DNA of 64,000 nt. Origin: Didymella arachidicola (Eukaryota; Ascomycota; Dothideomycetes; Pleosporales; Didymellaceae). Under the pieces are notes generated by a model, which saw only the letters and a list, made by a program, of their open reading frames with translations, did not search any database and was not told the DNA's origin. The stretch lies in assembly GCA_016630955.3 (NCBI GenBank), contig CM050000.1, positions 868,001 to 932,000 on the forward strand. Direction: 5' to 3'. Of the stretch, positions 1 through 11,783 are shown one piece after another. The translations under genes were made by a program, and so were the position numbers. The stretch's first letter is position 1, and each line of letters opens with the position of its first letter.

Positions 1-164
1 TACAGGATAGGAAGGTTGCTACAATTCTGGTACCTGCGCCCAGGACGTGGTACACAGTTTAAGTACTGCAGGTCACTACCTGTTCGAAATATCATCGGCA
101 CTCACAGCTTCTCAGTCCAGCCAGCTTACGACCAACCTCCAGCGATCCAGTACGATCATTCATC

Positions 165-1047
165 ATGAGTGCTAAGTCTTTCGTTGTCGGCCTTGCCGCC
201 CTTTCTCTCGTTTCTGCCGCACCTGTCGCTCAATGGGATGAAACCGACGCACCTGCGATTGTTGGTGGTGTCCCTGCAGTAGCTGGCGACTTCCCCTTCA
301 TTGTCAGCATCCAGAAGAACGGCGCTCACTTCTGCGGTGGCTCCCTCCTGGACTCGACTACTGTTTTGACTGCCGCTCACTGCGCTGATGGCCAGACCAC
401 CACCGGTCTCACCGTTCGTGCTGGCTCTTTGGTAGGTTTCTTGGGGATATACTCTTCCAAACTACATTGCTAACTTCGCGGCAGAACCGCAACTCCGGCG
501 GAGTCACTTCTCCTGTCTCTTCGCTCAACATTCACCCCCAGTATGACTCGGAAATCATTGACAACGACGTTGCAATTCTCAAGCTCCGTACTGCTATCCC
601 TATAAGTTCGACCATCAAGTATGCCACTCTGGCTGCTGCTGGCTCTGACCCGGCCGCCAACACCGTTGCTAGGACCGCCGGCTGGTATGTTTCTCACTAT
701 TGATCACTTTATGAAGCTAAAAAATTTGCAGGGGTACCACCCAGAACTCTGCGCAATCTACCACCACGCTCCGCAAGGTCGATGTTCCCATCGTCAGCCG
801 CAGCACTTGTGTCGCCAACTACCTCCTCGACAACCCCCCAAAGGAGGTCACTACCAACATGATCTGTGCCGGTCTCGCTGCCGGTGGCAAGGACTCCTGC
901 CAGGGTGACTCTGGCGGTCCTATTGTTGATGTCAGCACCGGCACACTGATTGGTGCTGTCAGCTGGGGTACTGGATGTGCGCTTGCTGGTTTCCCCGGTG
1001 TGTATACTCGCATCGGCGCGCTGAGGAGCTTCATCGATCAGTTCTAA
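165..1047 (+). CDS. Secreted trypsin-like serine protease (S1 family)
   Basis: Exons 165-431, 485-684 and 732-1047 give a 260-residue protein; both introns (53 and 47 bp) start GT and end AG, and the joined frame is continuous. A hydrophobic signal peptide (about residues 1-18) is followed by a short propeptide and the mature N-terminus IVGG at 32. The catalytic triad is His72 (TAAHC), Asp117 (NDVAI) and Ser216 (GDSGGP). Asp210, six residues before the serine, marks the S1 pocket and predicts cleavage after Lys or Arg. Length and motifs match extracellular fungal trypsins, known in several plant-associated fungi. Expected to act outside the cell in protein breakdown. The next gene upstream is not in the window. 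Confidence 0.95.
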
Positions 1048-1445
1048 GTATTGAACTGCATTGATAATTGCGCTGAATGATTGGTTGTGCTGGAGCTTGG
1101 AAAGGCCTTTGCTGTCTTGGACTTGATATTTGATTATAGCTGAGATATATGGACGAATTCTTTCTCACACTGAACTCACGGACACTGCCTATCGTTTCAG
1201 CTACAATACTTGTAAGTATGAAGTCAACAATGAGAGTTTACGCTGCGAATTCCCATTAGAAAGCGCAGTTGCCGACGCCAGCGTAAGCATCAAAACATGA
1301 CCCACCGTCCAACGAGAAATCGACAGTGCGACAGGTGTTCGCCTACTTAGCTCAACGAGCTGAAACATGTCCAGCACTCGGCACACCAACCATTGGGTCT
1401 CTGCACTGCACGTCTGACACTTTCAAAGAATCAAGCAGATAGGCA
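1048..1445. other. Intergenic, no gene seen
   Basis: 398 bp between the trypsin stop and the next candidate ORF. No convincing coding frame, RNA gene or repeat was seen; it probably holds the trypsin 3' UTR. Confidence 0.5.
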
Positions 1446-1856
1446 TTGAGGCGGAAAAGTATTAGAGCGTCCACTCTGGCAGCCCAACTATCACAGTTGA
1501 CACGTGCTCAGAGGCAATCCAAGAGTCCATGGGTCCTTCGTCGCACTCGACGTCAATGGATCGCTTCTCATCATACCGTCCTCCGGCGAGCACAGTACAC
1601 GTTGGCAGTAGTCACTTCTGGTCAGACACCGCAGACTCTCCCCGTGGCTTCATCACCACAGTCTATCTATAGCCTCTGTGATCCTGCCGGAAAGGGCGTC
1701 TATCAAATGCAGATCTCGTCTATGCATGATGGCTGGTACATGCACAGCGAAGGCGAAAACATGTTCTTGAGCCACAAGGGCCTAGACAGCGGATTATTGA
1801 TTGCAGTGCCGGGGAAGAGTGAGAATGAGGCGGTTTGGGAAGTGGAGTGGCTGTGA
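1446..1856 (+). CDS. Uncharacterised ORF, possibly a frame-shifted gene
   Basis: A 136-residue frame runs from ATG at 1446. Its second half (from about 1678) looks protein-like, with Trp, Tyr and acidic residues well spread (for example DGWYMHSEGENM). Its first half is basic and unconvincing. In the same stretch another frame, open from about 1466 to a TAG at about 1670, reads much more like protein (for example SSHFWSDTADSPRGF) and would join the good second half by a +1 shift. Either this is a broken gene, or a base is miscounted, or the real exon structure escaped me. Product not recognised. Confidence 0.3.
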   Translation: MRRKSIRASTLAAQLSQLTRAQRQSKSPWVLRRTRRQWIASHHTVLRRAQYTLAVVTSGQTPQTLPVASSPQSIYSLCDPAGKGVYQMQISSMHDGWYMHSEGENMFLSHKGLDSGLLIAVPGKSENEAVWEVEWL

Positions 1857-2581
1857 AGAAGCTGTGCGACGGTCGAAAATTTCGACAACTAAGTCGTGGT
1901 TGACATTGAAGTCATGAGGATGGAGCGAACGGAGCGGGAGAAGGAGCTTTGATGCTCTGTTTTCGTTCTGTAAAGATCTACTGACCCCGTAGATCACTCC
2001 AAGGATATCAATTAAAAAGATTCAAGAGATGTGCCATACGATGAGAGCCTCCGCATCCCCGCCTGTTGGCAAAGCTTTTCGAAAAGCCAACTCTGATTCA
2101 CATGTGTTATTTATTCTGGAATGCTACCCTGACACACAAATATTGTCCAAAAGACGTGTCGAGAGGATAGACTTCTCAATCGTAAGATATCAATGCTTGA
2201 TATATGAGCTTCATGCCCACAGATAGAAATATTGGGATCATGTGATGATTTCTTTGCATCAGACAAGCAGCACATGTAAGTTTTAAGACAATTTTGTCCG
2301 ACAAACAACAGATGCGCGCATCGTGTAGTTGGGTTGGGGTTTCAAAAGTAGGCGGGCAGACGCATGTGCTTTCTCCATGTGGTTTTGGGAGATTTGAAGA
2401 CAAGGCCAGGATTGGAGTGAGGGAAGACCTCATGTGAGCTGTTTTTATACATCCACTCCGAGCGCCAAGGTCACTACTGGCTGATGAGGTTTGGTGCAAG
2501 CAATAGGGTTGAGGTTAAATGCGACTGTGAAGTTCTAAGCTATTTTAAGGTCTTCGAATACATGCTCTGCCAAGTTCTCGA
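1857..2581. other. Intergenic, no gene seen
   Basis: About 725 bp between the uncertain ORF and the convergent Myb gene. Short open frames on both strands overlap one another and none has family-like features. Confidence 0.5.
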
Positions 2582-3646
2582 CTATCTCGAAGACATATCA
2601 AAGTGTGAAGTGTTTTGTAGCGAGACGTCATAGCCTCTGCTGTGAGGGGCTTGGTTCGATGCTCCCACTGGTGAGACATAACAGTCGGGCGCTTGGGCGT
2701 ACGATAGCACGTACAAGCCACCAGCTGATGCTGGAGGTGGCTGGTAGGGCGCGTACTGCTGCGTTTGATAGGGTGTAGAAGGAGAGACCGAATATTGTGT
2801 GAAACTCTGCATACCCATAGCGGGTTGCAAGCTGTTCCATCCTTCTGCAATGCTTGGAAGTACCTGATATGGATGCACTGAAGGGCGTGTTGGCATGGAT
2901 TTGGCACCGTGATGCTCGGAGTAATATGCGCCCTGGAAGCTGGTTGAGCCGCTGAGCCCCGAGCATATTGGTGACTCGTTATTGTAGTCAGGGTAGGAAT
3001 GCTGGGTAGGGCCGTAAGATGCTTGTGGAATGCTGTACGCAGGCTGCAGCAAAGAGTATGAAAATGACGGATCGACGACGGGCTGGAACGGCGTGCCAGG
3101 GTCAGAAGATGAGCCCTCAGCACTGTCGTCGTATGATACCAGCTGCGAAGCATTTCTCCGCGAAAGAACAGAGTAGCGGTTCTTGACGCAGTTCTTCGAT
3201 CGATGGGGCAGAAACTGCTCCTGGATGTCTTTCCAGTGCCGGCCGAGGCGTTCGACGGCTACAAGCAAGGCTGCATCCTCATCTTTACGCCACTCGCTGC
3301 GGTCAAGGCGAGGGTCTAGGGACTGCTGCCACCTCTTAGCGCACTGGTCAGCGCTACGGGTGCTGATACAAGTTGCGACCTTTGTCCATTGTGGTCCATA
3401 CCGATGCACGCCGTGTGTCAATAGCTGGTCTTCGGACTTTGACCATTGGCCTTTCTTCAACCCCTCAGTTACCGAGTTGTGCCATCTCTTGCGGCAATCT
3501 TTGTTGGTCCGTCCAGGAAGGGCTAATGCAACTTGGCACCAGTCCTTACCTATGCCCTGTGATTGTTGAGCATCGACTTGCTCACGAAGGATCTGATCTT
3601 CCGCTGCAGTCCAACGGCGTGGGTGTCGGTCAGCCATATCGGTCAT
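2582..3646 (-). CDS. Three-repeat Myb (R1R2R3-type) DNA-binding protein
   Basis: Single-exon gene of 354 residues from the ATG at 3646. An in-frame ATG at 3730 would add 28 residues, but these are weakly protein-like, so the inner start is preferred; a further ATG lies at 3637. Three tandem Myb repeats occupy about residues 11-58 (W12, W36, W55), 64-110 (W68, W87, W106) and 116-161 (W119, W138, Y158), the regular tryptophan spacing of c-Myb-like proteins. The rest, to residue 354, is rich in Ser, Tyr, Gln and Pro and probably disordered, as in activation regions. Expected to act in the nucleus as a sequence-specific regulator. Targets cannot be read from sequence. Family call is secure; exact orthology to Cdc5, Bas1 or a developmental Myb is not. 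Confidence 0.88.
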   Translation of the reverse strand: MTDMADRHPRRWTAAEDQILREQVDAQQSQGIGKDWCQVALALPGRTNKDCRKRWHNSVTEGLKKGQWSKSEDQLLTHGVHRYGPQWTKVATCISTRSADQCAKRWQQSLDPRLDRSEWRKDEDAALLVAVERLGRHWKDIQEQFLPHRSKNCVKNRYSVLSRRNASQLVSYDDSAEGSSSDPGTPFQPVVDPSFSYSLLQPAYSIPQASYGPTQHSYPDYNNESPICSGLSGSTSFQGAYYSEHHGAKSMPTRPSVHPYQVLPSIAEGWNSLQPAMGMQSFTQYSVSPSTPYQTQQYAPYQPPPASAGGLYVLSYAQAPDCYVSPVGASNQAPHSRGYDVSLQNTSHFDMSSR

Positions 3647-5016
3647 GGCTGCAATGAGGCTGTGAATCGTGAGACCAGTGTGTGTGTCAAGGTAGGCGAG
3701 GTAGTGGGCGCAGATGCTTGTGATGAGCAATTGGAGATAAGCTTAGGCTGTGTCTGGAAGATGAGGTCTGACAAAGGAGGAAGCTGGATATTCCACGGGA
3801 GGCATAAACTATAAAGTACTCAAAGCGAGACTGAGAAAATCATATGCTGCATCAGACGTTCTGAATCAAGTCGCTGCGGGTTGATCTTTCGAGGATACCC
3901 ACCCCGCCGGTCAAGCGTCACGCATGTCGTAGGAATTGAATGCTAATGTAAAATGTGCGTCGTGATTGTATCAAGCGAGGATCAAGGAAATGCCAGCGTC
4001 GACATCGGTCGTTACAACGATGCGTTGCCATAGACATATGCGGTCTTGGATTGGTGATCGTGAAGGACCGACTCACGGCTCTACATCTTGATCCGATAAG
4101 GCTGCAAGTGACCTCATATTGTATGGGAAGACCTGCGTAGCGTCCTCACCGTTAGATACCCTGCAAGGCTGGAGGCGGTATGTCTGTGAAGCATGGTCAG
4201 CTTATTGTACCACAAGGACGATCGTGAAGACAGGGCTGATGAGACATGAACTAAATCTGGTGCGCTTCAACAATGGGATCAGTGGCGTTTGTTTGTTGAC
4301 TGGCAAGGCTGAGAATTGCGCGCGCAAAGAAGGTCGGTGTAGACAAAGGTCGTGCGACTCGAGCAGAGCCGCACTCGTAAGCAGTGACATAGATGTACCA
4401 GACCAGCGAACAGAAGCGACGCCATCGTGTGTGAAAGATAAAGCAATCGGTTACTTGTGACTCGTGTGAGGGTAGGTGGTGAGGGAAAGTAAATACTTAG
4501 TTAGCGCGCCAAGTGTGGTCATATTTGGCAGGAACGATTGACGAATCTTGGGCAGCAGGTACAGACGACAGGGTTGTCTTGCAATTTATGGTCATATCGT
4601 TGAGATCCTAAATTGATCGCTGCAATGGTGACGGCGCATCAGTGTTCCGAGATGCACACATGCACACCAGTCCACCAAGTGTGTATGATGCATATGATGT
4701 CAAGCACCGAACAGGCGCTACCTACGCGACTGTCAGAGAGAGCGGTGACGGCTGTGTTACTATGCTTACACCCCACATCTAGGTCCGTCCATGCGTTAGT
4801 TCCAAAACTCCGCTTTTCACTGCCAGTCAAGGGAGCACGAGTGTGTACACAAGTTTTGTCCCGAGCCCAAAAGGCGGGGAGCAGTGCGGCTAGGCTGGGT
4901 CCCACCACGCACACAACGCATTCTGTTCCCTAGCTCAGATGTGCGAGTATTCGAATGCACGGCTGCTGCTTGAAATCTCCTTTTTTGTGCGCTACACGGC
5001 GCTCGAGCATTCGATT
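3647..5016. other. Intergenic, no gene supported
   Basis: About 1.4 kb between the Myb start and the Fyv7 stop, both genes on the minus strand. Several frames of 60-113 codons lie on both strands but none shows a domain, good composition or consistent splice sites. It should hold the Myb promoter and the Fyv7 3' UTR. Confidence 0.45.
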
Positions 5017-5678
5017 TCATGATTTTCCCATGAGTCTCTGCGCCTTCACGAGCAGAACCTTGCTCTCTCGACCCAACTTCCTTTGCCCGTTGGGTCCTCC
5101 TCTGGCCTTTGCCATTGCTTTTCTGAAGCGCTCACGTTCAGCGATCTTCTTTGTGCGCTCTCTGTCCGCTTCTTCTTTCGCCTTCTGTCGTGCTTCTGCT
5201 TGCTCCTTTTTCTTACGCGCAATGTCAGCCTCCTTTTGGAAGGGGTCCGCCCGCTGCCGCTTTTGTCGTTTGTCGAATGATGATACTGGGACTTCCTTCT
5301 CTGGTTCTTCTAGCATCTTCACGCGGTCGGGGTGGGGCTCGAGCGTGGGTTCTGGTACTGGTCCGGCGGAGGTCTCATTGTCATCGTTGGCCTCAGCTTC
5401 GCGGTCGTAAACAGATTTGCGAGACACATCATCTGTATTCTCCTCCCGTGCCTTGAGCTTGGCGTATTGCTTCTTGAGCTTTGCCTTGTAGATAACGTTC
5501 TCTTTGATCTTCTTTACTGCGGGACAGTCAGTACTCCGATTGTCGAACCTTGAGTTTGAGACATACTTTTGCGCTTATGCGTGCCGTCAGGGAGGTTGGC
5601 AGGACCGATCTGGAACCCTCTCTTTTGCTGTTTTACAGCTTTAGCTGAATCGCCATCGTGCGTCCACTTCTCCGCCAT
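5017..5678 (-). CDS. FYV7: rRNA-processing protein Fyv7
   Basis: Two exons, 5678-5567 and 5516-5017 (minus), with a 50-bp intron (GTATGT to GCAG), encode 203 residues. The N-terminal part carries the stretch GFQIGPANLPDGTHKRK followed by KIKK, which is characteristic of the family. The middle and C-terminus are highly charged (Lys, Arg, Glu) and helical, ending with ARGGPNGQRKLGRESKVLL. Fyv7-type proteins are nucleolar and act in early 18S pre-rRNA processing within the small-subunit processome. An upstream in-frame ATG at 5720 would add 14 residues; the ATG at 5678 gives a more family-like start. It is divergent from the Atos-like gene across about 685 bp. Confidence 0.88.
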
Positions 5679-6363
5679 GTCTACGGGTGTATGTGCTTCG
5701 GTGATTCTTGCACTCGTCAATGCATTAGCGAGGAAAGCGCGAGCGGAACTTTTGCAGGCTTGGCGCTGTAATCGATAAGGAACAAGCTGAGGACAACCAC
5801 TCAGCTGTCCGCAACGCCGCAGCGGAGACGAAGCGCCCGCTTTGTGCGCCTTGAAAGCTGAGCGCTCTGGCGCGGGAGCTTCCAGCTCTTCGAGAGAGAC
5901 GCTGAGGCCGTTTCACGTCGTGTGACCTTCCCGCAGCGGCCAGATCCCCGGCAAAATCCGGTCTGGCCGCTGCTCCGCACCTCTATCAGCGCACGATAAG
6001 GAGTCATTGAAGCAGCCGACCTCGCCTTTGTGTCCAACATCACAGCGCGTCATCTCTCGAAACCCTGCCGCCATCACCTCCGCACCTTGCGCCTGAAAGC
6101 TCCACCACGTTTCGTCTCGAAGTTTGAGCGGTGCGTGCACGGTGAGGCAGCCACTGAGCCAGCGCATCCTTTGACTTGAATTGAGTTTTCTTCCTTGTGT
6201 CATTCGCCGGGCCAGCAGGTGCTCCAACCGCTTGATCCTGCCCTGTCCTTGCAGTGCTGCACACTCTCGTCGCGCTGGTCACACCTTCATTACCTCATCA
6301 CCACTTTCGACTTTTGGTCACGTATTGTACCCATGTTGTTCTCAGCCATAAGTCGTTTCAAGC
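5679..6363. other. Divergent intergenic region between FYV7 and the Atos-like gene
   Basis: 685 bp separating two divergently transcribed genes, so it must contain both promoters. Overlapping frames on the minus strand (5725-6282) show no family features. No clear TATA element was identified. Confidence 0.5.
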
Positions 6364-8861
6364 ATGCCGATATTTCATGATCCTCAAGATAGTCCGCCCC
6401 GGCGGACGACTCCATCACGTCAGATGTCGTCAGATGAATTTCACAAAGAAGGGACGACGAACTTTAGCAGGGATGCCTCTTCGCCAGAGAGCTTGTCTCT
6501 GGAGAGTGTATTGGACGCTATCACAGCACAAGCATCGTCCGACCATGAAGCTCAACCGACATCGAGAGACCGCAACGGACTCATCGAGCGGATTAAACGA
6601 GTGAAGAGCCCACTATGGCAGTTTCGCCAGGATGTGAGTCACTGATCTCTTAAGGCGTTTGGGCAAACAGTGTCCTAAAGCCCCATTGGAAGATTTAGAA
6701 TTAACGCATGTGACACCAGAATAGCAACTTTGCAGACTGCACATCCCAATCCTCGCAACCGCCTTCTCAAGATCTACCGCAAACGCCCACGACGTCTCTA
6801 AAAGAAGCTCAAGATCCACGCACACTCATCTCGGACCAGATTCCCGACCAAGCATCGGCAGGTCTAGAAATCGCACGACCTAGATCAGCGCTACACTCTG
6901 GAGACTTTCGGGAGCGTCAAGGTGGCCCAGAGGCGAATAGTACATCATCCTCTGCCTTCCTAGCCACCTCGCCCATCGTTCCATGGAAACGATCCTTTCC
7001 TGCGGCAACGGCCCCGGCATCCCGGAATGCTGTGTCGTACGCATTTGATAATGCGCTCAACTACGACTCCGCTCCAGTGTCGCGCGCTCGAGCAACTTCG
7101 CAGTCGCCCTCAGCTTCGTTCACATTCCTCCCGCCAACTAGTCCGCTTGTTCAGCAGATCAATCATACGGATCTTGACAACAGCTCACGACCGAGCTCCA
7201 GGCGAAGTTCGAGAAGCCCAGATCGCAGCAACCGGCGGCACACGTTCTCGCCAGACTCCTTCCAGCAGTATCAATCAACACAAATGGCAAGATCGGCATC
7301 TGGTACTCCAGCAGCTCGGCACCTGCGACGTGGAGAAACTCTACCCTACCAAGCACACCAGCCTAGGAGATCGGTGAATTCCCTCATTCAATTCGAGCCG
7401 CATTCAACTCCTCAATCGCCGTTCGCCGCTCGAAGGCCGTCTATTTCGGATGTGTCGCCAATACAGCATGCACCCATGGTCGGCTCGTATGAAGAATCAA
7501 TACTCCGTGGCCGAATGTCAACCATACCTTCGCGACCTTTGGACTTTGTTGCTAAGATTGGCGTTCTCGGTAAGGGGCATTGCAAGTCCAGCCTCAAGTG
7601 CCCACCTCATGTTACCGTCCCTTTCCCAGCAGTTTTCTACAGCTACAACACAGGGAATGGCAGAATATCTCATAATGAGCCCAGTCCATACGTCGGACTG
7701 ATTGATCTGGAGCACTCACTAGCCCCTCCAGTAGAGAAGCTTGATGACGGCAAGCGCAGACGGCGAGCAGCTACGCAGACCACCGATCCGGAAAATCTCG
7801 ACATTCGATGGCAATTCGACGATGAACGTGTGAGAGAGCATGAGGCTTTGGACCTGCGACGCAAAGAAAAGAAGAAGAGACGATCAGCCTCTCCCAAAGC
7901 TCCGCCAGGTGGCTGCTACCGCATCCCAGCCGAAGGCCAGCTGCAAATCGTACTCAAGAACCCCAACCGGACTGCGGTCAAGTTGTTTCTCGTACCGTAT
8001 AATGTGTTAGATATGGAGCCCGGTCAGAAGACGTTCATTCGTCAGCGCAGTTATTCTGCCGGTCCCATCATTGACATGCCCTTGTCCTCGCGGAAAAATC
8101 TTGGGACGGATCGACCCGAAGCTGCGTTGAGCAGTTCAGACGACCCAAGAGACCGCCCTATATTGCGATACCTGGTACATCTACACATTTGCTGTACTGG
8201 AAAAGGTCGCTACTACCTGTACAAGAGCATTCGAGTGGTCTTCGCCAATAGAGTCCCTGATGGCAAGGAGAAGCTTCGCAACGAGGTGCAGCAACCTGAA
8301 CCGAAATACAGCACCTACAAGCCATCTCGCGAATTGACGATGACAACTGCGCCGTTACCGAACGTACTGTCTACTATTGAAAGAGCTCGTCGACGCCAAA
8401 GTGCTGGAGGACCACTTTCCCGCTCACAACGGATGTACGAGTACGATCAGATGGACGGTCTGGCGCAGAACTCACAACTACCTCCGCCTGCCATACGCTT
8501 CACGGGCGGCTCGCTAAACTCCTCCATTCCTGGCGACTATAGTTCAAGCATCCCGCTCATACATCCTATTCCTTTCCACCTTACACGTCTGGCCTCGATC
8601 GAGTCGCGACCCGTGTCACGCGAGCAGATGGACATTGACACGAAGGGCACGTTCAGATCACCGATGGCATCGCCTCCGTCAGGGTTCGGACAGACCATCG
8701 TTGACCAGGAAGCAACTTTTGAGAAGCTCAGCAGAGGAGATGTTGGTTATGGAGGCAATGCCTTCTCTCCTTTGGGCAGCACAGCTTCGCCACCAGCTGC
8801 TGGTCTATTGGCGCAACGTCTACGCAGTCTCGAAGTGCAGCCAGACGATGACGCACGCTGA
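6364..8861 (+). CDS. Atos/FAM214-like protein (DUF4210 plus chromosome-segregation domain)
   Basis: Exons 6364-6633 and 6720-8861 (86-bp intron, GTGAGT to CCAG) encode 803 residues. The first 340 or so are Ser/Pro/Arg-rich and disordered. Around residues 347-400 comes the conserved Atos block: YEESILRGRMS, then KIGVLGKG, CKSSLKCPPH and a V-PFPAVFY-type strand. Around residues 490-600 a second block (LQIVLKNPNRTAVKLFLVPY, then YLVHLHICCTGKGRYYLYKSIRVVF) matches the C-terminal domain named for meiotic chromosome segregation in fission yeast. Animal relatives (Atossa, FAM214) are nuclear regulators; the role in moulds is not established. Family assignment comes from recalled motifs, without a search. 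Confidence 0.85.
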
Positions 8862-9485
8862 GTGAGTGTTTGGTCTCACCATTCCCTCTACATGTTTTAT
8901 TTCATTTGCTTTTGGCATTTGCATTCTGTATATTGAGTATATAATACCCCTGGCTATCGCCACTGCACTTTCTTATCATTTCTTATCTGCGATTGGCGTC
9001 GGAAGACTGGACGGCTCGTCACGGGCACAGCAGGCGCTAATTTGTTGCTGTCTCGTTGTAAGTAGGTTTGGATATTCCCCACTCAATATGACTTGTTGTC
9101 GCAGCCTTGTGCTACCAGATGACCTTCCGGCAGTCATCTGTAGCAATGGCAGGAGCCATGCGGCGCCTCCCTTGCGTCACGATCATCCTGAACATGTTTC
9201 TATGGGTACCATGCGAACCTGCGAGACATCGCCAGCGATGAGCAAATACTCATTTCAGGGTCAAATCGCGGCGTAACTTGCGCCAACCGCTCGAGCTAGA
9301 CCGCGAAGCTTTCATCCGCCCACACGGGAACTATTCGCTAGTCCCCACGCTACGCCCCTAGCCCCGTCTTCACATAAGCTTCAAGATCCTCGAATCGCGC
9401 AATCTGGATCGCCGCACAAACTTCGCTCCCTGAACCTCGCGCTGCGCGCCTTTCGGCCCTGGTGTCGACGTTGCACAAGCCCATC
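8862..9485. other. Intergenic, no gene seen
   Basis: 624 bp between two plus-strand genes. A 136-codon plus frame directly after the Atos-like stop (8866-9276) has poor composition and is taken as chance. Confidence 0.5.
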
Positions 9486-10669
9486 ATGGCCACCGAACGC
9501 ACCCCTCTGCTCGGCGAGAACCCCTTGCCTTTCCTCAGCTCAGACTTCATTGGCAACGGCAGCAGCCACAAGCGCGACGTCCATCAGGAGTTCTGCTTGC
9601 TCGTCGGAGTCCCGCCGTCTAATGGGGTCAAGAATGCACCTCATCCCGCGGGCTTCAAAAGAACTTTGTATGGTCGTGCAATTCACAAGCGCAACACGCA
9701 GAATGCGACATACCTTTTTACAGCTGCGCTCTCGAACACGCTGCTCCTAACGCAGGTCGTACTTGGCGCTGCGCTGACAGCGCTTGGTGCAAGCGAATCC
9801 TCGCACATCCTCATTACCGTCTTTGGTGCGCTTAATACTGTTATCGCCGGTTTGGTGGCGTATCTGAAGAGCAGGGGTCAGCCTATGCGGGCGAGAATGT
9901 TTAGAGACGATCTTGATCGCGTCGTGGACGAGATGGAAAACAGTGAAGTCATGTGGCTGGGGATACAGCAGGGTATGCATGGGTATGATGAGGTTGCTAT
10001 CGATGACACCGTGAGTGTGAGGAGTGAGGTTGCGAGATTGACGAGACTGTTGGACAAGGCGGTCCGGAGCAATACTATGAACGACCGTAAGTCACCTTCT
10101 GCTATCTTCTACATAGCATACCGCTCTCGACCCTATCTCGAGCAAGCGAAGGTTCCTCGTGGCATGATGCAAGCTGACATCTCACAGCGGACATATACAT
10201 GAACGCCGTCGGTGAAGGTGCCAATGCCGCCCTACGCGCGCGTCCCCAACAACCACAGATCATCTCCGCTCCAGAGTCCTCTCCAAGCGCCAACGGCAAC
10301 ACTTCTGCACCTGCAAACAGTGCTGCGCCCCCTCCAGCCTCGGATCCAGATGCCAGCCCTGCAACAGCCCCACCGAAACAGAAGAGCCAGCCTTCGAGTC
10401 CACCCCCTGAGCCTGCGGATGAACCTGCGAAACCGACCGAACCTTCGAAGCCTGCTGAGCCTGGCGCTGTGTTGGAGCCAGCGCCCACGCCAGCGCCGAC
10501 TCCTGCACCTGCACTATCGCCTGTTGTTGCTGTAGAACAACCACCGAAGGAACCTGCCGCTCCGACAAAAGGTGAAGATCTTGAAGCTGTCGTTGCAGAT
10601 GGTGGCGAGGGAAGCTCGAGCGACGAGGGACTGATGAAGAAGGGAGAGCAGAATCTGGATGGGGTGTGA
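9486..10669 (+). CDS. SLATT-type two-transmembrane protein (fungal SMODS/SLOG-associated family)
   Basis: Exons 9486-10086 and 10188-10669 (101-bp intron, GTAAGT to ACAG) encode 360 residues. The first ATG in frame is 9486. Two close hydrophobic helices lie at about 75-100 and 106-127, preceded by a basic segment and followed by an amphipathic helical region (to about 200), the arrangement of the fungal SLATT domain. The second exon encodes a tail rich in Pro, Ala, Ser and Glu, probably disordered. In bacteria SLATT proteins are thought to be membrane effectors linked to nucleotide-signal defence systems; the role in fungi is unknown. Topology and composition are seen; the family name is recalled, not searched. 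Confidence 0.75.
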
Positions 10670-11169
10670 ATGCAAAGAGAGGATCATTCGAAGAGTTTGG
10701 CATTTGCGGTGCTCATGCGATGTGTCTATTATGAGCACATTAATGCGTAATGAGAATTGTGTTACAAAGGCCTTAGGAGAACACATCTGTGGAGGCCAAT
10801 TTGCAGTGCTGGGGCTGCGCACCTACATTTCTTGTTCGAAACGACGCCCTTTCCCTTTGACATCCTTTACAGGCACTCAACTTTTCATCCTCAAAGGTGA
10901 AGATATAAACGGGTGCAATCTCCCTTGGCCTCTGGCATCGTCGCACAAAGAAACCACATGGCATCCCGCTTCACTGCCAAGAAAGGGCGCCCCCAGTGAG
11001 GGCAGCTCCCGAAGCTCACCTTAACTCGCAGCGTCGATGACCGTTTGCGGCTACGCCACATATGGTACTTGCTGGGTACATAAACATCCATCTTTGTGTC
11101 TGTCAACACTACCACGTTCGGCAATAACTCAGCTAAGGCTACAACCCTTCCCAAAGCATCAACGTCGCC
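10670..11169. other. Intergenic, promoter side of the small secreted protein
   Basis: 500 bp with no convincing ORF. It must contain the SLATT-type gene's 3' UTR and the promoter of the secreted protein at 11170. Confidence 0.5.
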
Positions 11170-11783
11170 ATGCAGCTCACAACACTCGTCCTCCTCGGTC
11201 TCGGCACCTTTGCTATTGCACTCCCAGTCGCAACCAGCACCGAGCCCATCGACATTCACGCCATTCACCTGTACCCACCTACCAAGTCACTTCCAGTCCA
11301 AGCCCTCAAGAGCATCGAGGCACACGCTCCCGTTGTTCTCGATACTCGCGACGCTCGTGCTGCTACCATCTACAAGTCCTCCGGCGCTGTCGATGATGGC
11401 ACGTTTGGTCAGAGCACGTTCCTCCCCGCAAACAACTACTGCACCAACATCGCCGCCGTTCCGGGTGGGTTCGATGGTAAGGTCAAGAGCCTGAGCGTGG
11501 AGAAGGGATCGAAGTGCAGTTTCTACCAGTGAGTTTCCCATGATGCGTCGTAGATTATTCAGTGTACATTTTGACGTCACGCACGTACACGGAGAAGATT
11601 GATCGATGAGGTGGAGTTGATGGCAGTCTGCTAAGATCAAGCAGGGAGAAGGACTGCGGTATCAACGACTTCACTGGCGGAGGTGCCGTTCTTGAAGTTG
11701 GCTCGCGCAAGTACAAGGATGTGCGTCGCCACTTGTACAGCTGGGAAGGGAAGATTGCGAGCGCGTACTGTCAGAAGCTTTAA
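11170..11783 (+). CDS. Small secreted four-cysteine protein, crystallin-like pattern
   Basis: Exons 11170-11528 and 11645-11783 (116-bp intron, GTGAGT to GCAG) encode 165 residues. Residues 1-17 are a clear signal peptide (MQLTTLVLLGLGTFAIA). After an unconserved-looking stretch come four cysteines, in NNYCTN, SKCSFY, EKDCGI and the C-terminal AYCQKL. The order of the second half (VEKGSKCSFYQEKDCG, then a Gly-rich turn, then a final strand ending SAYC) resembles small fungal secreted proteins with a beta/gamma-crystallin-like fold. This is pattern recognition only. It could be a cell-wall-associated protein or an effector candidate. No function is assigned. Confidence 0.75.

Noticed and set aside
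8866..9276. 136-codon frame directly after the Atos-like gene
   Set aside because: Low-complexity composition, no splice connection to the gene before it, and no recognisable motif.
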